Below, piece by piece: positions 43,028-50,721 of a DNA stretch of 64,000 nucleotides (position 1 is the first letter of the stretch; each line of letters starts with the position of its first letter). Below the pieces are notes generated by a model that had not been told where the DNA came from, did no database searches, and saw only the letters and a program-made list of their open reading frames with translations. The position numbers were made by a program, and so were the translations under genes. Location of the stretch: contig CAVSME010000006.1 of the NCBI GenBank assembly GCA_963728985.1, positions 434,001 to 498,000 on the forward strand. The letters are read 5' to 3'. The DNA comes from DASXAI01 sp963728985 (GTDB lineage Bacteria > Actinomycetota > Acidimicrobiia > Acidimicrobiales > Ilumatobacteraceae).

Positions 43028-43961
43028 GTGCGCCACGACGAGATCCGCAGCCTCGCCGCCCGCCAGCATGGCCTGATCACGAGAGACCAGGCTGTGCACG
43101 CGGGCATGAGCCGGGCGACCTGGTACCGGCGGCTGGGTTCGGGTGCCCTGCTCGAGGTGCATCCGAGCGTCGCCGCCCTGGCTGGCGCGCCCGCAACCGT
43201 GGAGCGGGCGGTGCTGGCCGCAGTGCTCAGTCTCGGCCCCGGAGCGGTGGCGTCCCACCGAAGCGCGGCCTACCTATGGGGCGCCGAAGTGGACGGCGCC
43301 CACCCCGTCGATGTGATCACGCGTCGTGAGGCCACCTCGGCGCGGCGGGGCGTGGCCATCCATCGACCGGTCGACGGCCACCGGGTGCGGGCGGTCGTGC
43401 GCTCAGGGATCGCGGTGACGACGCCCGGACGCACCCTGGTCGAACTCGGCGCCGTGTGCTCCCGGCGCTCCGTCGAGCGTGTCTACGAGCAGTTCCTCGT
43501 CGCCGGCATTGTGACGTCAGCGGGCGCGCAGGCCGCCCTGACCCGGTACGCCCGCCATGGGCGGGCCGGCGTCGGTGTCCTCAGGAGCGTGCTGGAGGGC
43601 TGGGCATTGGGGGACCGCCCGCCCGACAGTGAGCTCGAGGTGGCAATTGCCGCGTCTCCTGCAGCGCCGCGGGCTGCCGGCTCCCACGTTCCAGTACGTC
43701 GTGACCGGTCCAGGCTTCCGCTACCGCGTCGACTTCGCGTATCCCGAGGTGCGGATCGTCATCGAGGTCGACGGCTGGCGGTTCCACGCCACTCGCGCCG
43801 CCTTCGAAGCCGACCGTCAGCGCGATGCGATGCTGGAGAGCGCTGGGTGGACGGTCCTGCGGTTCACCTGGCTCCAGGTGACGCGCCGTCCAGGATGGGT
43901 CGCCGAGCGCGTCTCCGCCACGCTCGCGGCCCGTTCCCGGAGTCTTACGTCTCACCGGTGA
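43028..43961 (+). pseudogene. AbiEi-type HTH plus DUF559 nuclease-like protein, frameshifted
   Basis: The frame from GTG 43028 encodes an AbiEi-like N-terminus (LAARQHGLITRDQAVHAGMS, RATWYRRLGSGALLEVHPSV) and a middle domain (HRSAAYLWGA, TTPGRTLVELGAVCS). At about 43652 the coding signal moves one base on: ARLLQRRGLPAPTFQYVV, YRVDFAYPEVRIVIEVDGWR, then RDAMLESAGWTVLRFTW, a DUF559/VSR-like PD-(D/E)xK fold with Asp, Glu and VDG in place. One extra G in GCCGCG restores a single protein of about 311 residues. Such proteins are abundant in actinobacteria and sometimes annotated as type IV toxin-antitoxin components, but no partner toxin is present. The gene is flanked by two copies of the 48-bp palindrome. 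Confidence 0.75.
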
Positions 43962-43980
43962 GACGCATCACTCCGAGAAG
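43933..43980. repeat. 48-bp imperfect palindrome, dispersed repeat copy 3
   Basis: The same core CGTCTCACCGGTGAGACG (43948-43965) with arms ending ACTCCGAGAAG. It overlaps the final codons of both convergent genes: the DUF559 reading frame (stop 43961) and the aldo-keto reductase (stop 43968), whose C-terminal residues SFSE are encoded by the right arm. Confidence 0.72.
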
Positions 43981-44912
43981 CTGAGGGCGCGGAGGTCCTC
44001 GAGCTCGGCGGGGGTGAGGCGGGACACGAGGTCGAGGGCGGCGACGTTCTCGGCCACCTGGGCGGGCCGGGTGGCGCCGAAGAGCACCGTGGCCACCGAC
44101 GGCTGCACGAGGGCGAAGGCCACCGCCAGCGTGGGCGGACTGGTGCCCAGCCGCTCCGCCCGCGCCACGACGGCCGCGGCACCGGCACGCGCCCGAACGA
44201 CTCGGGGGTCGTCGAGTGAGCCGGCGGCGCGTCCGGCCGCCGGGTCCGTGTCGTACTTGCCGGTCAGCACGCCGCCGGCGAGCACGTAGGACGCCACCAC
44301 CGGGGCGCCGCACGCCGCCAGCGCGTCCTGCATGGCCGGGGTCTCGACCGGTGCCCGCTGCACCACGCTGTACGGCAGCTGTGCCGCACAGGGCATCGGC
44401 ACGCCGGTCCGGGCACAGATCGCCGCCGCCGAGGCCAGGAGATCGGCCGGCCAGTTGACGATGGCCCATGCCCGGGCCTTGCCGGCGCTGATGAGATCGG
44501 TGACCGAGCCGACCAACTCGTCGAGCGGGAGGCCATGCTCGGGCGGGTTGGCGTAGATGACGTCGATGTGGTCGAACTCCATGCGCCCGAGCGACGAGTC
44601 CAACTCGGCGGCGGCGCTCTGCTCGGGCCAGAACTCCCACCACAGCTTGTTGCTCACGACGACCTCGTCGCGCCGCCAGCCGGCGGCCCGGAAGAGCCGG
44701 CCGAACAGCACCTCCGACCACCCGGTCGGGATCGGCGCCCGGCCCGTCTCGTCGTTGTAGCGGGCGTCGTCGAGGAAGGTGATGCCCGCTTCCTGGGCGG
44801 CCACCATCACCGCCAGGCCCTCGTCAGCGGTGAGCCGCTCGAACGTGCGCCACGAGCCGAGGGCCAACCGGCTGACGACCAGGCCCGACGAGCCGAGCGG
44901 GGCGGTGTCCAT
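43968..44912 (-). CDS. Aldo/keto reductase
   Basis: 314 residues from ATG 44912, sharing one base with the NUDIX-like stop (TGATG). The N-terminal MDTAPLGSSGLVVSRLALGS is typical. The tetrad is altered: Asp in TFLDDARYND, Tyr in the same segment, Lys in VVVSNKLWWE, but the His position reads IDVIYANPPEH, lacking the usual HxxD. A role in reduction of a small carbonyl compound is plausible, and the missing His may change specificity or make it a potassium-channel-beta-type or non-enzymatic member. The last four codons lie within the 48-bp palindrome. Confidence 0.85.
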   Translation of the reverse strand: MDTAPLGSSGLVVSRLALGSWRTFERLTADEGLAVMVAAQEAGITFLDDARYNDETGRAPIPTGWSEVLFGRLFRAAGWRRDEVVVSNKLWWEFWPEQSAAAELDSSLGRMEFDHIDVIYANPPEHGLPLDELVGSVTDLISAGKARAWAIVNWPADLLASAAAICARTGVPMPCAAQLPYSVVQRAPVETPAMQDALAACGAPVVASYVLAGGVLTGKYDTDPAAGRAAGSLDDPRVVRARAGAAAVVARAERLGTSPPTLAVAFALVQPSVATVLFGATRPAQVAENVAALDLVSRLTPAELEDLRALSFSE

Positions 44913-45448
44913 CACGGCAACTGCCCGACGTGGCCGAGGGCGAGGCGCACCAGCCGGTCGTGCCCGCCCGCCATCTCCGCCCGCACACCGGAGCTCACCG
45001 CCTCCTCGGGCGTGACCCACGCCAGATCCAGGGCGTCCTGCGACGGGGCGCAGTCGCCGTCGCACGCCACCACGAAGGCGAGGCTGATGGCGTGCTGGCG
45101 GGGGTCGTGGAACCCCGTCACGGTGGCATCGGGGAAGTACTCGGCGATGGTGAAGGGCTGGGGTTCGAGGGGCAGGCGGGGGAGGGCGACCGGGCCGAGG
45201 TCCTTCTCCAGGTTGCGCAGCAGGGCATCCCGCACCCGCTCTCCGTACAGGATGCGGCCGGAGACGACGGCCCGGCTGATGGTGCCGTCGGGCGCCGCCC
45301 GTAGGAGCAGACCGACGTGCGTCACCTCGCCGGTGGTGGTGATGCGCACGGGAACGGCGTTGACGTAGACGATCGGCAGCCGATCCCTGGCGTCGGCGAT
45401 CTCGTCAGGGGCGAGCCACCCGGTTCGGGTGTCGGTTCGATCCGTCAC
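44912..45448 (-). CDS. NUDIX-like protein (DUF4916-type)
   Basis: 178 residues from GTG 45448. LPIVYVNAVPVRITTTGEVTHVG is followed by a NUDIX-box-like segment VSGRILYGERVRDALLRNLEKDLG. The consensus GX5EX7REUXEEXGU is only partly met (Arg-Asn-Leu-Glu-Lys-Asp for the central REUXEE), which weakens a phosphohydrolase assignment. The rest (AEYFPDATVTGFHDPRQHAI, SLAFVVACDGDC) resembles the DUF4916 group of actinobacteria. It is the first gene of a two-gene minus-strand unit with the aldo-keto reductase. Substrate unknown. Confidence 0.75.
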   Translation of the reverse strand: MTDRTDTRTGWLAPDEIADARDRLPIVYVNAVPVRITTTGEVTHVGLLLRAAPDGTISRAVVSGRILYGERVRDALLRNLEKDLGPVALPRLPLEPQPFTIAEYFPDATVTGFHDPRQHAISLAFVVACDGDCAPSQDALDLAWVTPEEAVSSGVRAEMAGGHDRLVRLALGHVGQLP

Positions 45449-45532
45449 GCCGTTGATGTTGCCATCCAGGGTCGACGTTGCCTGGCACGCATCCCGGCGA
45501 CCATGATGGCGGCGGCCGACGAGGGGAGACAC

Positions 45533-46351
45533 GTGGCGACGATCGACACCGGCACCGAGGATCTCCTCGCCGACGTGGACGAGGGCGTGGCCGTCCTCAC
45601 CATGAACCGGCCCGAGCGCCGCAACGCCATGTCCCTTCCCATGCTGGACGCCATGGCGCGGGTCCTGGCCGAGATGGAGACCGATGACGACGTGGGCTGC
45701 ATCGTGCTCACGGGCGCCGGTGGTGCGTTCTGCGCCGGCGGCGACGTGAAGGGCATGGCCGAGAGCCACGTCGCCGGGCCCACGATGAGCTTCGACGCCG
45801 CGATCCATCGCCAGCGGCTCTCGCAGCGCCAGACGTCCGGGAAGCTGTGGGAGATGCCCAAGCCGACGATCGCCGCGCTGCCCGGCGCCGCCGCCGGCGG
45901 GGGCATGGCGCTGGCCCTGGCGTGTGACCTGCGCTACGCCTCGGGGTCGGCCTTCATCACCACCGCCTTCGCCAAGGTGGGCTTCGCCGGCGACTACGGC
46001 GGCATCTGGTTCCTGAGCCGCCTCGTCGGCCAGGCCAAGGCCCGTGAGCTGTACTACTTCTCCGACCGGGTGGATGCCGACGAGGCGCTGCGCCTCGGCA
46101 TCGTGAACGACGTCTTCCCCGACGCCACCTTCGCCGACGAGGTCCGCGCTCGGGCCCGCCGGCTGGCCGACGGGCCGCGGGTCGCCTACCGGTACATGAA
46201 GGAGAACTTCAACCGTTCGATCAACGGCGACCTGCTCGAGTGCATGGACATGGAGGCGGCCCACCACAACCGCACCGGGCAGACGGCCGATCATCGAGAA
46301 GCGGTGCGCGCCTTCACCGAGAAGCGCGCCCCCACGTTCCATGACCGTTAG
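45533..46351 (+). CDS. Enoyl-CoA hydratase/isomerase (crotonase family)
   Basis: 272 residues from GTG 45533 (GAGGGGAGA nine bases upstream); ATG 45503/45506 are alternatives. The oxyanion-hole motifs are GAGGAFCAGGDVKGMA and ALPGAAAGGGMALALACDLR, and the glutamate region GFAGDYGGIWFLSRLVG follows. This is the pattern of active crotonases. Likely hydration or isomerisation of an enoyl-CoA; the chain is unknown. It begins a plus-strand series with an SDR (13 bases downstream) and a ketopantoate-reductase-like gene. Confidence 0.9.
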   Translation: MATIDTGTEDLLADVDEGVAVLTMNRPERRNAMSLPMLDAMARVLAEMETDDDVGCIVLTGAGGAFCAGGDVKGMAESHVAGPTMSFDAAIHRQRLSQRQTSGKLWEMPKPTIAALPGAAAGGGMALALACDLRYASGSAFITTAFAKVGFAGDYGGIWFLSRLVGQAKARELYYFSDRVDADEALRLGIVNDVFPDATFADEVRARARRLADGPRVAYRYMKENFNRSINGDLLECMDMEAAHHNRTGQTADHREAVRAFTEKRAPTFHDR

Positions 46352-46363
46352 GGAGGACCATCA

Positions 46364-47254
46364 GTGGACGACCGTGCCGTTGCCGTGGTGACCGGCGCCA
46401 ACTCGGGGATCGGGCGAGCGATCGCCGTTCACCTCGCATCGAAGGGCTATCGGGTGTTCGGCACCGTGCGCCGCATCGCCTCGGCCGAGAAGATGCAGGC
46501 CATGGCGGCCGCCGCCGGCGCCGAGGTGGAGCTGGTGGAGCTGGACGTGGCCGACGACACGAGCGTCCGCACGGGCATCGCCGACGTGCTCGACCAGGCC
46601 GGGCGCATCGACGTGCTGGTGAACAACGCCGGCATCGGCGGCAACGGCGTGGTGGAGGAAGCGACACCCGACGCCCATCTCGAGGTGATGAACGTCAACC
46701 TCTGCGGGGCGGTGCGCTGCACGCAGGCGGTGCTGCCGGGGATGCGGGAGCGGCGCTCGGGCACCATCGTCAACATCACGTCGATCGTCGGTCGCTTCGG
46801 CGCCATCGCCCAGGCCCCGTACGTGGCGTCGAAGTGGGCGCTCGAAGGCCTCAGCGAGGAGCTGGCCCTGGAGGTCGCGCCCTTCGACGTGCGGGTCGTG
46901 GTGATCGAACCGGGGATCACGAAGTCGGCCATCTTCGCCAAGAACACGGACGTGCCGAGCTCGACCGGCGCCTACGAGGCTCACAACCGCCGGATGCTCC
47001 AGATGTACTCGACCGGCATCCCGCAGGGGACCGACCCCATGGAGGTCGCCGAGGTCGTGTACGAGGCCGTCACGACCGACACGCCGAAGTTCCGCTACAC
47101 GGTGTCGTGGGGCGGCGACGAGATCGTCGGCGGTCGCGCCCGCATGACCGACGAGGAGTGGGTGGCGATGGGTGCCACCGACGACGACGACGAGTACTAC
47201 CGGCGCTTCGAGTCGGCCTTCGGCCTGTCGATCGCGCCCACCGCCGGCTCGTGA
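46364..47254 (+). CDS. Short-chain dehydrogenase/reductase (SDR)
   Basis: 296 residues from GTG 46364, with GGGAGG seven bases upstream. Cofactor motif TGANSGIGRAIA (TGxxxGIG), NNAGIGG, catalytic Ser in NITSIVGRFG and YVASK (YxxxK) are all present. The 'classical' SDR fold ends with a C-terminal extension of about 50 residues (ARMTDEEWVAMGATDDDDEY) that is not part of the core. Likely a NAD(P)-dependent alcohol or ketone oxidoreductase. Overlaps the next gene by four bases (GTGA). Confidence 0.92.
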   Translation: MDDRAVAVVTGANSGIGRAIAVHLASKGYRVFGTVRRIASAEKMQAMAAAAGAEVELVELDVADDTSVRTGIADVLDQAGRIDVLVNNAGIGGNGVVEEATPDAHLEVMNVNLCGAVRCTQAVLPGMRERRSGTIVNITSIVGRFGAIAQAPYVASKWALEGLSEELALEVAPFDVRVVVIEPGITKSAIFAKNTDVPSSTGAYEAHNRRMLQMYSTGIPQGTDPMEVAEVVYEAVTTDTPKFRYTVSWGGDEIVGGRARMTDEEWVAMGATDDDDEYYRRFESAFGLSIAPTAGS

Positions 47255-48222
47255 AGATCGTCGTCTTCGGCGCCGGCGCCGTCGGCGGCGTCATCGGCGG
47301 GCGCCTCTTCCAGCACGCCGACAAGCACGGCCACGACGTGGCCATCGTGGCGCGGGGCGCCCATCACGACGCCATCCGCGACCAGGGTCTGACCATCCAC
47401 GACCCCACCGGCACGGTGGTGCTGCCCGTGCCCGTTGCCGATCGCATCGACGCCATCGACCTGGCCGCCGGTGACGTGGTGATCCTGGCCATGAAGACGC
47501 AGGACACCCCCGGCGCGCTGGCGGCGCTGGCCGATCACGCTCCCGACGTCGCCGTGGCCTGTGCCCAGAACGGCGTGGCCAACGAACGCCTCGCGCTGCG
47601 CCACTTCGCCGACGTCTACGGCATCTGCGTCATGCTCCCGGCCAGCTTCATGGAGCCGGGCGTGGTGGACGCCAACGGCGCCCCCAACAACGCCATCCTC
47701 GACATCGGCCGCTACCCGCTGGGGGTGGACCTGACGGCGGCGGCCGTGGCGGCGGCGTTCGAGGCCAGCGGGCTGGTGAGCCTGCCTCAGCCGGCGATCA
47801 TGCGCTTCAAGTACCGCAAGCTGACCATGAACCTGGCCAACCTGCTCGACGCCCTCGTCTCCGACCGCGACGGGATCGGCGCCCTGCACAAGCGGGCCAC
47901 GGCCGAGGCCGAAGCGTGCTTCGCCGCCGCCGGGATCGACTGTGCCTCGGTGGAAGAGGACCGCGAGCGGAGAAAGGGTCTGCTGGCCATCACGCCGATC
48001 GAGGGCCGCCAGCGTGGTGGCGGCTCGACGTACCAGTCCTTCGCCCGCGGTGCGGCGAACAACGAGATCGACTGGCTGAACGGCGAGATCGTGCTGCTCG
48101 GCCGGCTCCACGGGGTGCCCACGCCGGTCAACGCCATGCTGCAGCAGCTGGCCCGCACCGCGGCGGCCGAGCACCGGTCGCCGCGCTCACTCACGATCGG
48201 CCAACTCGAAGCACTGGTCTAG
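47251..48222 (+). CDS. Ketopantoate reductase-like (ApbA/PanE family) protein
   Basis: 323 residues from GTG 47251, overlapping the SDR stop. The NADP-binding motif VVFGAGAVGGVIGGRL, the linker DVVILAMKTQDTPGAL, AQNGVANE (the CQNG-like element) and the C-terminal Lys-containing helix FKYRKLTMNLANLLDALV are those of the ApbA family. The usual active-site features of true PanE (Lys/Glu/Asn) are plausible but not all traceable, so synthesis of pantoate is only one option; many paralogues act in other pathways. It is the last gene of the crotonase-SDR-ApbA series. Confidence 0.85.
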   Translation: MKIVVFGAGAVGGVIGGRLFQHADKHGHDVAIVARGAHHDAIRDQGLTIHDPTGTVVLPVPVADRIDAIDLAAGDVVILAMKTQDTPGALAALADHAPDVAVACAQNGVANERLALRHFADVYGICVMLPASFMEPGVVDANGAPNNAILDIGRYPLGVDLTAAAVAAAFEASGLVSLPQPAIMRFKYRKLTMNLANLLDALVSDRDGIGALHKRATAEAEACFAAAGIDCASVEEDRERRKGLLAITPIEGRQRGGGSTYQSFARGAANNEIDWLNGEIVLLGRLHGVPTPVNAMLQQLARTAAAEHRSPRSLTIGQLEALV

Positions 48223-48276
48223 CTGTCACAACTTGCTCCGGTCGCCCGTCGAGAGGGCGAGACTGGAGGTACGAGG

Positions 48277-49551
48277 ATGGACGAGATCGTTGACGTGGTC
48301 GTGGTGGGCGCCGGGCTGGCCGGGCTGGCGGCGGCCAGCATCGCCGCCGGAGCCGGGGCACGCGTCGTGGTGCTCGAAGCCCACCAACCGGGGGGCCGGG
48401 CCACGACGGCCGAGCGGGACGGCTACCGGCTGAACCAGGGACCCCATGCCCTCTACCTCGGCGGTCCCGCCGAGAGCGTGCTACGGGAGTTGGGGGTCGC
48501 CTACCACGGCGCGCCGCCGGCGGGCCCGTACTACGGCCGCCGGGGCGACGACGTGCAGCTGTGGCCGGTGTCGGCGACCACCCTGGCCCGCTCGGGCCTG
48601 GTGAGCGTGCGGGGCAAGGTGCGTCTCGGCGCGGTGCTGCGGCGGCTCCCTCGCATCGACGCCGCCGCCCACGCTCACGAGACGGCCGGCGCCTGGATCG
48701 CCGGGCTCGACCTGCCCGACGACGCCGAGGCGGTGCTCCGCTCGGTCGTGCGGGTGGGCACCTATTCCAACGCGTTCGATCACCTGAGCGCCGACGCCGC
48801 CATCACCCAGTTGCAGATGGCGACCACCCACGGCGTGCTCTACCTCGACGGCGGTTGGCAAGGCCTGGTCGACGGGCTGCGGGCCGTTGCCGTGGAGCGG
48901 GGCGCCGAGATCCGCACCCACGCCACGGTCCAGGGAGTGACCGCTGGTGACCGCATCGAGATCGAGGTCGACGGGGCCCCGCTGCTGGCGCGCGCCGCGA
49001 TCGTGGCCACGGGCGGTCCCGACAGCACGGCCCGGCTCCTCGGCGTCGACGGCGCCTGGCAGGATCAGGTCGGGCCGCCGTCCCTGGTGAGCGTGCTCGA
49101 TCTGGGCCTCACCCGCCCGGCCCGCCGCGGCATCCTGATGGGCATCGACCAGCCGCTGTACCTGTCCACCCACTGCCCGCCGGCCGCGCTGGCCCCGCCG
49201 GGCCGCACGCTCGTGTCGATCGGCCGCTACGTCCCGCCGGGCGACGCGGCGACGCCCGAGGAGGACAAGGCGGTGATGCGGGCTCACGCCGCCGTGGCCG
49301 GCATCGACGACGACGCCGTCGAGATGAGCCGTTTCCTCCACCGCATGACGGCGATCGCTGCTCTGCCGGTGCCCGCTGCCGGTGGTCTCGCCGGTCGGCC
49401 GGCGGTGACCGTCGCCGACCGTCCGGGCGCCTTCGTGGCCGGTGACTGGGTGGGACCGGTGGGCATGCTGTCCGACGCCTCGCTGGCCAGCGCGGCGGTC
49501 GCCGGACGGGCCGCTGCCGCCCACGCCGCCAACCAGATGGTGCGCCAGTGA
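48277..49551 (+). CDS. FAD-dependent oxidoreductase (phytoene desaturase-like)
   Basis: 424 residues from ATG 48277, with GGAGGT seven bases upstream. The dinucleotide-binding motif VVVVGAGLAGLAAASIAAGA and the adjacent ARVVVLEAHQPGGRA are typical of carotenoid/phytoene desaturase-type amine-oxidase folds. A C-terminal FAD motif VAGDWVGPVGMLSDASLASA is present. It overlaps the ECF41 sigma-factor gene by four bases (GTGA). By family knowledge, ECF41 factors are often encoded with such oxidoreductases, which are thought to belong to the same regulon. Substrate unknown. Confidence 0.88.
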   Translation: MDEIVDVVVVGAGLAGLAAASIAAGAGARVVVLEAHQPGGRATTAERDGYRLNQGPHALYLGGPAESVLRELGVAYHGAPPAGPYYGRRGDDVQLWPVSATTLARSGLVSVRGKVRLGAVLRRLPRIDAAAHAHETAGAWIAGLDLPDDAEAVLRSVVRVGTYSNAFDHLSADAAITQLQMATTHGVLYLDGGWQGLVDGLRAVAVERGAEIRTHATVQGVTAGDRIEIEVDGAPLLARAAIVATGGPDSTARLLGVDGAWQDQVGPPSLVSVLDLGLTRPARRGILMGIDQPLYLSTHCPPAALAPPGRTLVSIGRYVPPGDAATPEEDKAVMRAHAAVAGIDDDAVEMSRFLHRMTAIAALPVPAAGGLAGRPAVTVADRPGAFVAGDWVGPVGMLSDASLASAAVAGRAAAAHAANQMVRQ

Positions 49552-50412
49552 CCGCGGACACCCCGGCACTGGCGATCTTCGACGGCGAGCGCTCGCGCCT
49601 GCTGGCCTTGGCCTACCGCATCCTCGGCTCGATGACCGACGCCGAGGACGTGGTGCAGGACGCGTGGCTGCGATGGGAGACGTCGAGCGTGGACGTGGAG
49701 CGGCCGGCGGCCTGGCTGACCACCGTCGTGACGCGCCTCGCCATCGACCGCCTGCGCTCCGCCCAGCACCGAGCGCGAGACCTACGTGGGGCCGTGGCTG
49801 CCGGAACCGGTGACCGACGCGCCCGGACCGGCCGAGTCGGCTGAGCTGGCCGACTCCCTCACCCTCGGCTTCCTCACGATGCTGGAGCGGCTCACGCCCG
49901 TCGAGCGGGCGGTGTTCCTCCTCGCCGATGTGTTCGACGAGCCGTTCACCGACATCGCCGCCATTGTGGGTAAGTCACCGGCAGCGTGCCGGCAGATCGC
50001 CAGCCGGGCCCGGCGGCGGGTGCGGCAGTCCGGTCGTCACGTCGACTCCGAGACCAGCGCCGCTCCTGACGTGGCCGCCGCCTTCGTCGCCGCGACGGCG
50101 AGGGGCGACATCGACGCCCTCCTCGGCCTGCTGGCGCCGGACGTGGTGTTGGTCAGCGACGGCGGCGCCGAGCGTCACGCCGCTCGCCGTCCGGTGCGGG
50201 GCGCGTCACGAGTGGCCCGTCTCCTGATCAACATCAGCCGCCGCATGCCGGCGGGGGTGGAGCGGACGATGCCGTTCGTGAACGGGGAGCCGGGCATCGT
50301 CTTGTCGTTCGCCGGCCAGCCGTTCCTGGTGATGGCGATCGAGATCCGAGACGGTCGGGTCCAGGCGCTGCGCAACGTCCTGAACCCCGACAAGCTCGGT
50401 CACGTCATGTGA
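49548..50412 (+). pseudogene. ECF41-type sigma factor (SigJ-like), frameshifted
   Basis: GTG 49548 encodes region 2 (LLALAYRILGSMTDAEDVVQ, DAWLRWETSSVDVERPAAWL) and TRLAIDRLRSAQH. At about 49768-49772 the frame moves on by one base to ETYVGPWLPEPV, LGFLTMLERLTPVERAVFLL, FTDIAAIVGKSPAACRQIAS (region 4), then a SnoaL-like extension. ECF41 hallmarks YVGPWLPEP, a DGG motif (SDGGAERH) and NPDKL near the C-terminus are all present. One surplus base restores a protein of about 287 residues. Unless corrected, region 2 and region 4 are not joined. The C-terminal extension regulates activity in this family. Confidence 0.78.
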
Positions 50413-50626
50413 GCACGATGAGACCGAGGATCACGATGAGGGCCACGACGACGACCACGATCACGGTGACGACCATCGCCCCGGGGCCCCGCCGGCGCCC
50501 CGGGTCGTCCGAGAACGGGTGCAGCACCTCCTCGATGTGCTCGTGGCGCTCCCACTCCATGTCGGCCGGCGTGCCCACCTTGGGCAGGTGACGGCGGCCC
50601 TTGCGCTTCTCGCCCGACGATCCCAC
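50405..50626 (-). CDS. Small single-pass membrane protein
   Basis: 73 residues. A basic N-terminus (GSSGEKRKGRRHLPKVGTPA), an acidic middle and one C-terminal helix (AMVVTVIVVVVVALIVILGL). GTG 50626 is used as start; no clear RBS is seen. This is the type of small tail-anchored membrane protein commonly seen in actinobacterial genomes. It is convergent with the sigma-factor gene and overlaps it by eight bases. Function unknown. Confidence 0.6.
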   Translation of the reverse strand: MGSSGEKRKGRRHLPKVGTPADMEWERHEHIEEVLHPFSDDPGRRRGPGAMVVTVIVVVVVALIVILGLIVLT

Positions 50627-50721
50627 GCGCCGAGACTAAGCGCACGCTCTGAGATGGGACCCAACTGACGCGCCTGAACCCCCTATGCGACACTTATCGC
50701 ACACGAGATGGGGGTCGTGCC

